In this document: in pieces, positions 1 to 8,336 of the stretch
Layout of the letters: every line of letters starts with the position of its first letter
Position numbering within the stretch: position 1 is the first letter of the stretch
NCBI RefSeq assembly: GCF_024198255.1
Contig: NZ_JAJVKW010000009.1
Location: 124,001 to 188,000, forward strand
Direction: 5' to 3'
DNA from: Myxococcus guangdongensis
GTDB taxonomy: Bacteria > Myxococcota > Myxococcia > Myxococcales > Myxococcaceae
Length of the DNA stretch: 64,000 nt
The notes under the pieces: generated by a model
The model's database searches: none
Told to the model about the DNA's origin: nothing
Seen by the model: only the letters and a program-made list of their open reading frames with translations
Made by a program: the position numbers and the translations under genes

Positions 1-1
1 G

Positions 2-1216
2 TTGGAGTCGGTGTGGGCCGAGGAGCGGCGCGACGCGCTGTTCCTCTATTTCCACGTCCCGTTCTGCGAGATGCGCTGCGGGTTCTGCAACCTCTTCACC
101 GCGGCGGGCCCCAAGCAGGACGTGGTGGACGGGTACCTGGGCGCGCTGGAGCGGGAGACGCGGCGGGTGAAGGACGCGCTGGGCCGGGCGAGCTTCGCCC
201 GACTGGCGCTGGGCGGAGGCACGCCGACGCTGCTGGACGTGGCGGGGCTGAACAAGGTGTTCGACCTGGCGGAGAAGGTGCTGGGCGCGGACCCGCGGAA
301 CATCCCCGTGTCGGTGGAGGTGTCGCCGGAGACGGTGGACGCGGAGAAGCTGCGGGTGCTGCGCTCGCGCGGCACGGACCGGGTGAGCATGGGCGTGCAG
401 AGCTTCATCGAGGCGGAGGTGGCCGCGGTGAAGCGGCCGCAGAAGACGGCGCAGGTGGAGTCGGCGCTGGACCTCATCCGCTCGACGGGCTTCCCGACGC
501 TGAACCTGGACCTCATCTACGGGATGGAGGGGCAGACGCCGGAGAGCTTCCTGTTCTCGCTGCGGGAGACCCTGCGCTTCTCGCCCGAGGAGATCTACCT
601 GTATCCCCTGTACGTGCGCCCCTTGACCTTCCTGGGGAAGAAGGCGCGCGCGTGGGATGACCTGCGGCTGTCGCTGTACCGCACGGGCCGGGACTTCCTC
701 GTGTCGCAGGGGTACACGCAGGTGTCGATGCGCATGTTCCGCGCGAAGCACGCGCCGGACGCGGGTGGACCGGTGTACCGCTGCCAGGAGGACGGGATGG
801 TGGGGCTGGGGTGCGGGGCGCGCTCGTACACGGGGGCGGTGCACTACTCGTCCGAGTACGCGGTGGGCTCGCGCGAGGTGCGCAACATCATCGCGTCGTA
901 CAGCGCGCGGACGGCGGAGTCCTTCGGGGAGGTGGGGTACGGCTTCCGGTTGGACGAGGCGGAGCGGCGGCGCAGGTTCATGTTGTTGTCGCTGCTCGCC
1001 GAAGGGGTGGACATGGCGGCGTACCGGGCGCGGTTCGGCGCGGATGTCTTCGAGGACTTCCCGGAGCTGTTGGAGCTGGAGACGCACGGCCTGGGGCGGA
1101 GGGACGCCACGGGGCTGCGGCTGACGGCGGCGGGGGTGGAGCGCTCGGACTTGCTGGGGCCGTGGCTGCACTCGGATGGGGTGCGCGCGTTGTCGTCGGA
1201 GTACGCCTGGCGATGA
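2..1216 (+). CDS. STM4012-family radical SAM protein (5' partial)
   Basis: Radical SAM enzyme of the HemW/coproporphyrinogen-oxidase-like branch, closest by eye to the STM4012 family. The frame is open to the left edge, so the true start lies upstream; the TTG at base 2 is only the first possible codon. The cluster motif CEMRCGFC (CxxxCxxC, with a third Cys) comes about 22 residues into the visible part, right after the HVPF segment typical of HemW-like proteins. The GGGTP SAM-binding stretch and a later VSMGVQSF segment follow. The stop overlaps the start of the next radical SAM gene (ATGA), so the two are translationally coupled. The family's substrate is unknown; in other bacteria it sits with STM4011, STM4013, STM4014 and STM4015. 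STM4013 would be expected just upstream, outside the window. Confidence 0.85.
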   Translation: MESVWAEERRDALFLYFHVPFCEMRCGFCNLFTAAGPKQDVVDGYLGALERETRRVKDALGRASFARLALGGGTPTLLDVAGLNKVFDLAEKVLGADPRNIPVSVEVSPETVDAEKLRVLRSRGTDRVSMGVQSFIEAEVAAVKRPQKTAQVESALDLIRSTGFPTLNLDLIYGMEGQTPESFLFSLRETLRFSPEEIYLYPLYVRPLTFLGKKARAWDDLRLSLYRTGRDFLVSQGYTQVSMRMFRAKHAPDAGGPVYRCQEDGMVGLGCGARSYTGAVHYSSEYAVGSREVRNIIASYSARTAESFGEVGYGFRLDEAERRRRFMLLSLLAEGVDMAAYRARFGADVFEDFPELLELETHGLGRRDATGLRLTAAGVERSDLLGPWLHSDGVRALSSEYAWR

Positions 1217-2097
1217 AGCTCACGGTGCTCTATCGGGGGCCGTTGTCGAGCTGCAACTACGGTTGCGAGTACTGCCCCTTCGGGAAGTGGAAGCACACGG
1301 ACGAGGAGCTGGCGAAGGACCGCGCGGATCTGGAGCGGTTCATCGCGTGGGTGGAGGCGCGCACCGAGGACACGGTGTCGGTGTTCTTCACGCCGTGGGG
1401 CGAGGCGCTCATCTGGCCCTGGTATCAGCAGGCGCTGGCGCGGCTGACGCATCTGCCGCACGTGGAGCGGGTGGCGGCGCAGACGAACCTGTCGTGCCGG
1501 CTGGACTGGGTGAAGGACTGCCGCGCGGAGAAGCTGGGCATCTGGGCGACGTATCACCCGGAGTGGACGAAGCGGCCGCGCTTCCTGAAGCAGTGTGAGA
1601 CGTTGGTGTCGCTGGGCGTCCGGCACAGCGTGGGCGTGGTGGGCTTCCTGCGCTTCGTCGAGGAGGCGGAGACGCTGCGCCGCGAGCTGCCGGCCGAGAC
1701 GTACCTGTGGATCAACGCGGTGAAGGACGGGCAGGAGGAGCCCTACACGCCCGAGGACGTGGCGCGCTTCACGCAGTTGGATCCGCTCTTCCCGGTGAAC
1801 AACGTGCGCCACCCGAGCCTGGGGAAGGCGTGCCGGGGAGGGGAGTCGGTCATCTCCGTGGACGGGGAGGGCACGGCGCGGCGGTGCCACTTCATCGACG
1901 AGGCGATCGGGAACATCTACGCGCCGGACTTCGACCAGGCCCTGCGTCCCCGGCCGTGCTCGAAGGCGACCTGTGGTTGCCACATCGGCTACGTGCACAT
2001 GGACTACCTGGAGTTGGATCGGGTCTTCGGCTCCGGAATCCTGGAGCGTGTGCCGGCCGAGCCGCTGTGGCGGCGTGGGGCTGTCGCCAGTCGCTGA
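1213..2097 (+). CDS. STM4011-family radical SAM protein
   Basis: A 294-residue radical SAM protein starting at the ATG that overlaps the upstream stop by 4 bases. Residues 14-21, CNYGCEYC, form the CxxxCxxC 4Fe-4S motif very close to the N-terminus. The central part resembles other radical SAM enzymes in fold order (FFTPWGEAL, then a QTNLS strand). The C-terminal third holds more cysteines (GKACRGG, RRCHFI, CSKATCGCHIGY), suggesting an auxiliary cluster or SPASM-like extension. Length and layout fit the STM4011 family, the usual partner of STM4012. Substrate and reaction are not known; I infer a shared peptide or protein modification pathway with the ATP-grasp protein at 11.2-12.3 kb. Confidence 0.85.
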   Translation: MKLTVLYRGPLSSCNYGCEYCPFGKWKHTDEELAKDRADLERFIAWVEARTEDTVSVFFTPWGEALIWPWYQQALARLTHLPHVERVAAQTNLSCRLDWVKDCRAEKLGIWATYHPEWTKRPRFLKQCETLVSLGVRHSVGVVGFLRFVEEAETLRRELPAETYLWINAVKDGQEEPYTPEDVARFTQLDPLFPVNNVRHPSLGKACRGGESVISVDGEGTARRCHFIDEAIGNIYAPDFDQALRPRPCSKATCGCHIGYVHMDYLELDRVFGSGILERVPAEPLWRRGAVASR

Positions 2098-2146
2098 GCC
2101 TGGGCGTCGCGGTCTTGAAGCAAGACATGGCGCGGCTGTTGGGTGA

Positions 2147-2167
2147 CGCCGTCAATCTTTGACGGCG
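2147..2167 (+). terminator. Hairpin after the radical SAM pair
   Basis: Perfect 9-bp inverted repeat, CGCCGTCAA / TTGACGGCG, with a 3-base loop, 50 bases past the STM4011 stop. There is no U-tract, so it may act as a terminator or only as an RNA-stabilising hairpin. Confidence 0.5.
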
Positions 2168-2265
2168 CTGGCCGGGGTCCGTTCCGGGGCTGGGCTGTCA
2201 TGATTGGTGTCATTGTGATATGATTGCCATGCAGTGTCGTCAATCCCAGCTGCCCTGGAGGTCAC

Positions 2266-2496
2266 GTGCGAGGCATTCTTCGAGGAGTCCTGGCCGCGGT
2301 TCTGCTGTCTGGCTGTGGTGGTGGCGAGAGCGATGTGGCGGTGGACGCGCAGGGGCTGGACGAGCAGCGTCAGGACATCGGCCGCTGTGAGGACCTGCCT
2401 TCGACCTGCAACCCGGGGGCGAGGACGATCTGTACCTACGACGGTGGCGCCATGCGGTGTACCTGCATTGCCCCGGGCTATTGGGAGTGTGCCTGA
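2266..2496 (+). CDS. Small Cys-rich lipoprotein
   Basis: A 76-residue lipoprotein. I chose the GTG at 2266 because GGAGG (2257-2261) lies just upstream and because translation from it gives a clean signal peptide (MRGILRGVLAAVLLSGC) with lipobox LSGC. The mature part is short and has six further cysteines (for example CEDLPSTC and CTC), which could form disulfides outside the cytoplasm. No family recognised. It stands alone between two hairpins. Confidence 0.6.
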   Translation: MRGILRGVLAAVLLSGCGGGESDVAVDAQGLDEQRQDIGRCEDLPSTCNPGARTICTYDGGAMRCTCIAPGYWECA

Positions 2497-2530
2497 GCCC
2501 CGTGCTCATCGGCGGTTGATGTGAGGTCAG

Positions 2531-2558
2531 CGGGGGCCAGGTGCGTTGATGGCCCCCG
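2531..2558 (+). terminator. Terminator hairpin after the small lipoprotein
   Basis: Perfect 9-bp stem CGGGGGCCA / TGGCCCCCG with a 10-base loop, 35 bases after the stop. Strong GC stem; the downstream tract is only weakly T-rich. Confidence 0.6.
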
Positions 2559-2666
2559 TGTCGCATTTGAATCCAGGTTGTAAAAGCAGCGTCGTGGCCG
2601 TTTCGGGGATTCCGGTTTTTGTGCAGACTCCAGGTGCCTACCGTCGTTCAACCTGGAGAGCACACC

Positions 2667-3590
2667 ATGCGGCTGCGTTTGATGTTGCTGTGTTTCGTGA
2701 TGGGGGCTGTTGCTTGCGGAGGGGAGCTGGGGGAAGGGGAGCACGCGTACCTGGAGGAGCAGGGCTCGCGGCTCGCCATCACGGTGGAAGATCAGCTCGT
2801 GACGCGCATGCCCGCGAGCACGGGCACGCTGTACGGCTACGTCGAGTACCTGCCGCCCGGCTACCTGACGTCCCCCGAGACGCGCTATCCGGTCATCATC
2901 CACCTGAACGGCCGGGGTGAGTTCGGCACGGCCCAGAACGAGGCGGCCCTGTTCGAGAAGGGCACGTCCAACGGCGCGCTGAAGAAGATCCGCTACGAGG
3001 CCACGGCCAAGACGTACTTCGGCCAGAAGCAGGTGATGATCTTCACGCCGCAGGCGGCGACGAACTGGGTCCCCGCCGAGGTCAACAACTTCGTCGACTT
3101 CATCGTGGCGAACTACCGCGTGGACCTGTCCCGCATCTACGTCACGGGCCTGAGCTACGGCGGCTATGGCGCCTGGCAGTACGCGTACACGTACGGCCAC
3201 CGCCTGGCGGCGCTGGCGCCCATGGCGACGAACATCGGCGGGCCGGGCCCCACCATCACGAAGTTGAAGAACGTGCCGGTGTGGGCGGTGCACTCGTTCG
3301 CGGATGGCACGTCGCTGCTGGCCGAGCGCTCGTGGCTGATGGGCGTGACGAAGAACTTCAACCAGGGGCAGATGGTGACGGTGCCGCAGCCGTCCGCGAC
3401 GCTGACGTACCTGTTCGCCGGCGCCGCGAGCAACGTGTGGACGTCCCAGCCGGGCTACGTGTCGACGGGCAACCTCCAGGCCCGGCTCACCGTGATTCCC
3501 GGCAGCGCGCATGACTGCTGGACCCAGACCTACAACAACTACGGCTTCTGGGACTGGCTCCTCGCGCAGCAGCGCGCGTCGGTGCCCTGA
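2667..3590 (+). CDS. Secreted esterase/PHB-depolymerase-like lipoprotein
   Basis: A 307-residue alpha/beta hydrolase. The ATG at 2667 is preceded by GGAGAG and starts a lipoprotein signal peptide with lipobox Cys17 (AVACGG). The hydrolase core shows HLNGRGEFG near residue 80 (oxyanion region) and a nucleophile elbow GLSYGGYG with Ser163. A late GSAHDCW supplies the likely catalytic His. The layout fits the LpqC/feruloyl-esterase/depolymerase group, which act on polymeric or bulky esters outside the cell. The true substrate cannot be told from sequence. The gene is flanked by hairpins on both sides, so it is probably monocistronic. Confidence 0.75.
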   Translation: MRLRLMLLCFVMGAVACGGELGEGEHAYLEEQGSRLAITVEDQLVTRMPASTGTLYGYVEYLPPGYLTSPETRYPVIIHLNGRGEFGTAQNEAALFEKGTSNGALKKIRYEATAKTYFGQKQVMIFTPQAATNWVPAEVNNFVDFIVANYRVDLSRIYVTGLSYGGYGAWQYAYTYGHRLAALAPMATNIGGPGPTITKLKNVPVWAVHSFADGTSLLAERSWLMGVTKNFNQGQMVTVPQPSATLTYLFAGAASNVWTSQPGYVSTGNLQARLTVIPGSAHDCWTQTYNNYGFWDWLLAQQRASVP

Positions 3591-3606
3591 GCTTCGACGC
3601 CAAGGG

Positions 3607-3632
3607 CGGGCGCCCTCGTGGGGTGGCGCCCG
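3607..3632 (+). terminator. Terminator hairpin after the esterase
   Basis: 8-bp GC stem CGGGCGCC / GGCGCCCG with a 10-base loop, 17 bases after the esterase stop. Confidence 0.55.
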
Positions 3633-3667
3633 TCCTCGGTTCCGTGTCGCGCGCGTGTCGCGCCCGA

Positions 3668-3748
3668 GAACGACCGTTCGTCGCGCTCGAAAACGTGTGC
3701 ACACCGCTCAACCGGAAAACTCGCGTGCTCACAATCCTTGTCAGGATT
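3668..3748 (+). promoter_or_regulatory. Candidate operators upstream of the RND operon
   Basis: Two small palindromes lie in the leader: GAACG-AC-CGTTC (3668-3679) and AATCCT-TGTC-AGGATT (3733-3748). Efflux operons are often controlled by TetR- or MarR-type repressors binding such sites. No regulator gene is adjacent, so this is only a candidate. Confidence 0.25.
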
Positions 3749-3908
3749 CCAGCGGGATTTCGTCCGCCGCGAATTGCTGACGTCGCTTAGGAGGATTCAC
3801 TCCGGGCGCATGCGGATTTGGTGGCATGAGCGCGCGTATTCGGTAGAGGAAGGGCCGCGCCGGAGTCACTTCGGCCGCCCGTTTCAGTCCCCCACCCCCG
3901 AGGACTTC

Positions 3909-5114
3909 ATGTGGTCTCGTTCACGTCGGCTCCGGCCGGCGTTCGTTGGAATGCTGTCTGGCGCCGCGCTGCTGGTCGCCTGTGAGAAGCCCGCCGAGCA
4001 GCAGCAACAGCCGCAGCAGGCTCCCCAGGCCGCCCCCGTCACCGTCGTCACCCTCAAGTCGGAATCCGTGCTGCTCACGCGCGAGCTGCCCGGGCGCACC
4101 CAGGCGTTCCTCGTCGCGGAGGTCCGCCCCCAGGTCAACGGCCTGGTCCAGCGTCGGCTCTTCACCGAGGGCGGCCAGGTGAAGGAGGGCCAGGCCCTCT
4201 ACGAGCTCGATGACGCCACCTACCGCGCCGACTACGCCAGCGCCAAGGCCGCGCTGGAGCGCGCTCAGGCGACCCTCACCTCGGTTGCCCTCTCCGCGAA
4301 GCGCTCCGCCGAGCTCTTCAAGCTCGAGGCCGTCACCCCCGCCGACAACGAGAAGGCCGTCGCCGCGCTCGCCCAGGCGGAGGCGGACGTCAAGGCCGCG
4401 CAGGCCGCCGTCCAGCGCGCTGGCGTGACGCTCGGACACGCGCGCATCACCTCGCCCATCACCGGTCGCATCGGCAAGTCGTCCGTCACCCAGGGCGCGC
4501 TCGTCACCGCCAACCAGCCGCAGGCGCTCGCCGTCGTGCAGCAGCTGGACCCGCTCTATGTCGACCTGACCCAGTCGAGCAGCGAGCTCCTGCGGCTGCG
4601 CAAGGAGCTCAGCGCCGGCACGCTCAAGCCCACCGACAGCACGCCCGTCACCCTCCTGTTGGAGGATGGCAGCCGCTACTCGCACCCGGGCTCGCTCACG
4701 TTCTCCGACGTGACGGTGGACCCGGGCACCGGCACCTTCGCGCTGCGCATCACCGTCCCCAACCCCGACCAGATGCTCCTGCCCGGCATGTACGTGCGCG
4801 CGCTCGTGGGCAACGGACTGCGCCAGGAGGGCCTCCTCGTCCCGCAGCAGGGCATCGCGCGCGACGCGAAGGGCAACGCCTCCGCGCTCGTGGTGAGCAA
4901 GGACGGCAAGGTGGAGCCTCGCACCGTCGCGGTGAGCCGCACCGTGGGCGACCGCTGGCTCGTGGACAGCGGCCTGTCCGAGGGTGATCGCGTCATCGTC
5001 TCCGGCCTCCAGAAGATCCAGCCGGGCATGCCCGTCCAGGCGACGGAAGCCCCGCCGAGCGAGACGAAGGGGGGCGAAGCCGCGCCCCTCGTCCCGCCGG
5101 CTCCCAACGAGTGA
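3909..5114 (+). CDS. RND efflux periplasmic adaptor (AcrA/MexA type)
   Basis: A 401-residue membrane fusion protein that links an inner-membrane RND pump to an outer-membrane channel. The ATG at 3909 follows GAGGA and opens a lipoprotein signal peptide ending at lipobox LVAC, then a Gln/Pro-rich linker. The order of domains is standard: first lipoyl half (VRPQVNGLVQRR), alpha-hairpin (about residues 105-175, Ala-rich coiled coil with heptads), second lipoyl half (ITSPITGRIG), then beta-barrel and membrane-proximal domains (RDAKGNASALVV). The pump gene starts 12 bases downstream. Function is confident; substrate range is not known. Confidence 0.93.
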   Translation: MWSRSRRLRPAFVGMLSGAALLVACEKPAEQQQQPQQAPQAAPVTVVTLKSESVLLTRELPGRTQAFLVAEVRPQVNGLVQRRLFTEGGQVKEGQALYELDDATYRADYASAKAALERAQATLTSVALSAKRSAELFKLEAVTPADNEKAVAALAQAEADVKAAQAAVQRAGVTLGHARITSPITGRIGKSSVTQGALVTANQPQALAVVQQLDPLYVDLTQSSSELLRLRKELSAGTLKPTDSTPVTLLLEDGSRYSHPGSLTFSDVTVDPGTGTFALRITVPNPDQMLLPGMYVRALVGNGLRQEGLLVPQQGIARDAKGNASALVVSKDGKVEPRTVAVSRTVGDRWLVDSGLSEGDRVIVSGLQKIQPGMPVQATEAPPSETKGGEAAPLVPPAPNE

Positions 5115-5126
5115 CGGAACGCGGCC

Positions 5127-8100
5127 ATGGCAAGATTCTTCATTGATCGACCCATCTTCGCGTGGGTCCTCGCCATCATCATCATGATGGCTGGCGCGCT
5201 CTCCATCACCCGGCTGCCCATCGCGCAGTACCCCATCATCGCGCCGCCCACGGTGACGGTGGGCGCCGTGTACCCGGGCGCCTCGGCGAAGGCCATCGAG
5301 GACTCCGTCACGCAGGTCATCGAGCAGACGATGAAGGGGCTCGACAACCTGCTCTACATGTCGTCGACCAGCGAGTCGAACGGCGCGGCGACCATCACCC
5401 TCACGTTCGCCAACGGCACGGATCCGGACATCGCGCAGGTGCAGGTGCAGAACAAGCTGCAGCTGGCCACGCCGCTGCTCCCGCAGGCCGTGCAGCAGCA
5501 GGGCATCAGCGTCACCAAGGCGGCCTCCGGCTTCCTGCAGGTCATCGGCTTCGTGTCCGAGGACGGCAGCATGGGGGGGGACGACATCCAGGACTTCGTC
5601 GCCACCAACATGGTGGACCCCATCTCCCGCGTCCCGGGCGTGGGCAGCACGCAGGTGTTCGGCACGAAGTACGCCATGCGCATCTGGCTGGACCCCAACA
5701 AGCTGGACACGTACGCGCTGACGCCCACGGACGTCATCGGCGCCATCCGCGGGCAGAACCAGCAGGTGGTGGTGGGCCAGCTGGGCGGCACGCCCGCGGT
5801 GAAAGGCCAGCAGCTCAACGCGACGGTGACGGCGCAGGACCGCCTCCAGACGCCGGAGCAGTTCCGGAACATCGTCCTGCGAGGCAACTCGGATGGCTCC
5901 GTGCTGCGGTTGGGCGACGTGGCCCGCGTGGAGCTGGGCTCCGAGGACTACAGCGTCATCAGCCGCTACAACGGCAAGCCCGCCACGGGCATCGCCGTGT
6001 CGCTGGCCACGGGCGCCAACGCCCTGGACACCGCGCAGGGCGTGGCGGCGGCCCTGAAGGAGATGGAGCCCACGCTTCCCAAGGGACTCAAGGCGGTGGT
6101 GCCGTTCGACACGACGCCGTTCGTGCGCGTGGCCATCCAGGGCGTGGTCACCACGCTGCTGGAGGCCATCCTCCTGGTGTTCCTGGTGATGTACCTGTTC
6201 CTGCAGAACTTCCGCGCCACGCTCATCCCCACCATCGCGGTGCCGGTGGTGCTCCTGGGCACCATCGGCGTGCTCACCGCGCTGGGGTACTCGGCGAACA
6301 TGCTCACCATGTTCGCGATGGTGCTCGCCATCGGCCTGCTCGTGGACGACGCCATCGTCGTGGTGGAGAACGTCGAGCGCGTGATGAGCGAGGAGGGGCT
6401 GTCCCCCAAGGAGGCCACGCGCAAGTCGATGTCGCAGATCACCAGCGCGCTGGTGGGCATCGGCGTGGTGCTCTCCGCGGTGTTCATCCCCATGGCGTTC
6501 CTGGCGGGCTCCACGGGCGTCATCTACCGGCAATTCTCGGTGACCATCGTGACGTCCATGGCGCTGTCGGTGCTGGTGGCGCTGGTGCTCACGCCGGCCT
6601 TGTGCGCCACGCTGCTCAAGCCGATTCCCAAGGGCCACCACGCGGCCACCAGGGGCTTCTTCGGCGCGTTCAACCGCGCGTTCGACTGGAGCAATGCCCG
6701 CTACCAGTCGGTGGTGAAGGGCATCCTGGGCCGGGCGTGGAGCTTCATGGTCGCCTTCGTGGCCATGGTCGCGCTGATGGTCGTGCTGTTCCTCAAGCTG
6801 CCCACGTCGTTCCTCCCGTCCGAGGACCAGGGCTTCCTGTTCGCCCTGGTGCAGACGCCGGTGGGCGCCACGCAGGAGCGCACGATGAAGGTCATCGAGC
6901 AGCTGGAGAACCACTTCCTCGAGAACGAGAAGGACACCGTCAAGGCGCTGTTCAGCGTGCAGGGCTTCAGCTTCGCCGGCAGCGGTCAGAACGCCGGCAT
7001 CGCCTTCATCAACCTGAGGGACTGGAAGGAGCGCAAGTCGGCGGAGCTGGGCGTCAACGCGGTGGCGGGTCGCGCCGCGGGGGCCTTGGGGCAGATTGAG
7101 GACGCGCTCGCGTTCGCCTTCCCGCCGCCCGCGGTGTCGGAGCTGGGCAACTCGGCCGGCTTCACGTTCTTCCTCAAGGACAACATCGGACAGGGGCACG
7201 AGGCGCTGACGGCCGCGCGAAACCAGTTCATGGGCGCGGCGATGCAGAACCCGCTGATTGCCTACGTGCGGCCCAACGGCCAGGAGGACACGCCGCAGTT
7301 CCGCGTGGACGTGGACGTGGCGAAGGCGACCGCGCTGGGGCTCTCCACGGCGGACATCAACAACACGCTGACGGCGGCGTGGGGTGGTCAGTACATCGAC
7401 GACTTCATCGACCGGGGCCGCGTGAAGCGCGTGTTCATCCAGGCGGACGCTCCGTTCCGCATGGTGCCGGAGGACTTCAGCCGTTGGTCCGTGCGCAACA
7501 TGAAGGGGGAGATGGTCCCGTTCCCTGCGTTCGCGAGCGTGCGGTGGGGCTCGGGTTCTCCCCGGCTCGAGCGCTTCAACGGCGTGTCGGCCATGGAGTT
7601 GACCGGCGAGGCGGCGCCCGGGGTGAGCTCCGGCGATGCCATGGCCGCGGTGGAGCAGATGGTGGCGCAGCTGCCTCCGGGCTTCAGCCTGGAGTGGACG
7701 GGCCAGTCGTATCAGGAGCGGCAGGCGGGCTCGCAGACGCCGCTGTTGTACACGCTGTCGCTGCTCCTGGTGTTCCTGTGTCTGGCGGCCATGTACGAGA
7801 GCTGGACCATCCCGACGGCCGTGCTGCTGGTGGCGCCGCTGGGCATCCTCGGCACGGTGCTGGGCAGCTTCATGCGAGGCATGGACCGCGACGTCTACTT
7901 CCAGGTGGCGATGCTGACCACGGTGGGGTTGTCGAGCAAGAACGCCATCCTCATCGTGGAGTTCGCCAAGGAGAACGTCGAGAAGGGCATGGAGCTGGTG
8001 GAGGCCACGCTGCTCGCGGTGCGCGCGCGACTGCGGCCCATCCTGATGACGTCGCTGGCGTTCGGCTTCGGCGTCGTGCCGTTGGCGATCGCCTCGGGCG

Positions 8101-8279
8101 CGGGCGCCGGTGCCCAGCGGGCCATCGGCACGGGCGTGCTCGGCGGCATGCTGGTGGGCACGCTGCTGGGCATCTTCTTCGTGCCGCTGTTCTTCGTCGT
8201 GGTGCAGCGCCTGTTCACCCGACGCAAGACGCCGACGGAGTCCTCGCCTCCCGTGGGTGACTCACACGCGACGTCCTGA
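5127..8279 (+). CDS. RND multidrug efflux pump, HAE1 family (AcrB type)
   Basis: A 1050-residue inner-membrane proton/drug antiporter, the usual length for the HAE1 family. The N-terminus MARFFIDRPIFAWV is the canonical AcrB start. TM4 carries the paired aspartates of the proton relay (GLLVDDAIVVVENV). Two large periplasmic loops and the duplicated 6+6 TM layout are visible, with the late TM segment pattern GLSSKNAILIVEF. It pairs with the adaptor immediately upstream. No TolC-type outer-membrane factor is encoded here, so the complex probably borrows one from elsewhere. A strong hairpin follows the stop. Confidence 0.95.
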   Translation: MARFFIDRPIFAWVLAIIIMMAGALSITRLPIAQYPIIAPPTVTVGAVYPGASAKAIEDSVTQVIEQTMKGLDNLLYMSSTSESNGAATITLTFANGTDPDIAQVQVQNKLQLATPLLPQAVQQQGISVTKAASGFLQVIGFVSEDGSMGGDDIQDFVATNMVDPISRVPGVGSTQVFGTKYAMRIWLDPNKLDTYALTPTDVIGAIRGQNQQVVVGQLGGTPAVKGQQLNATVTAQDRLQTPEQFRNIVLRGNSDGSVLRLGDVARVELGSEDYSVISRYNGKPATGIAVSLATGANALDTAQGVAAALKEMEPTLPKGLKAVVPFDTTPFVRVAIQGVVTTLLEAILLVFLVMYLFLQNFRATLIPTIAVPVVLLGTIGVLTALGYSANMLTMFAMVLAIGLLVDDAIVVVENVERVMSEEGLSPKEATRKSMSQITSALVGIGVVLSAVFIPMAFLAGSTGVIYRQFSVTIVTSMALSVLVALVLTPALCATLLKPIPKGHHAATRGFFGAFNRAFDWSNARYQSVVKGILGRAWSFMVAFVAMVALMVVLFLKLPTSFLPSEDQGFLFALVQTPVGATQERTMKVIEQLENHFLENEKDTVKALFSVQGFSFAGSGQNAGIAFINLRDWKERKSAELGVNAVAGRAAGALGQIEDALAFAFPPPAVSELGNSAGFTFFLKDNIGQGHEALTAARNQFMGAAMQNPLIAYVRPNGQEDTPQFRVDVDVAKATALGLSTADINNTLTAAWGGQYIDDFIDRGRVKRVFIQADAPFRMVPEDFSRWSVRNMKGEMVPFPAFASVRWGSGSPRLERFNGVSAMELTGEAAPGVSSGDAMAAVEQMVAQLPPGFSLEWTGQSYQERQAGSQTPLLYTLSLLLVFLCLAAMYESWTIPTAVLLVAPLGILGTVLGSFMRGMDRDVYFQVAMLTTVGLSSKNAILIVEFAKENVEKGMELVEATLLAVRARLRPILMTSLAFGFGVVPLAIASGAGAGAQRAIGTGVLGGMLVGTLLGIFFVPLFFVVVQRLFTRRKTPTESSPPVGDSHATS

Positions 8280-8304
8280 GTCCCGGGACGACGTGAAGCT
8301 CGAA

Positions 8305-8333
8305 GAGGCCGCCGGCGCGTTGTCGGCGGCCTC
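8305..8333. terminator. Bidirectional terminator between RND pump and reverse transcriptase
   Basis: Perfect 10-bp stem GAGGCCGCCG / CGGCGGCCTC with a 9-base loop, then GTTTCATT. It lies in the short gap between two converging genes and likely serves both. Confidence 0.75.
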
Positions 8334-8336
8334 GTT

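Larger units (their letters stand above)
3591..3908. other. Intergenic leader of the efflux operon
   Basis: 318 bases without a supported gene. It holds the esterase terminator hairpin (3607-3632) and two short palindromes (3668-3748) ahead of the RND adaptor. An open frame that enters the adaptor gene from 3618 has no signal peptide context or ribosome site and is not taken as coding. Confidence 0.5.

Noticed and set aside
3921..7199. Very long antisense open frame opposite the RND genes
   Set aside because: GC-rich third-position shadow. Its translation is Arg/His/Gly/Glu-rich with no domain, and the opposite strand encodes a clear pump.
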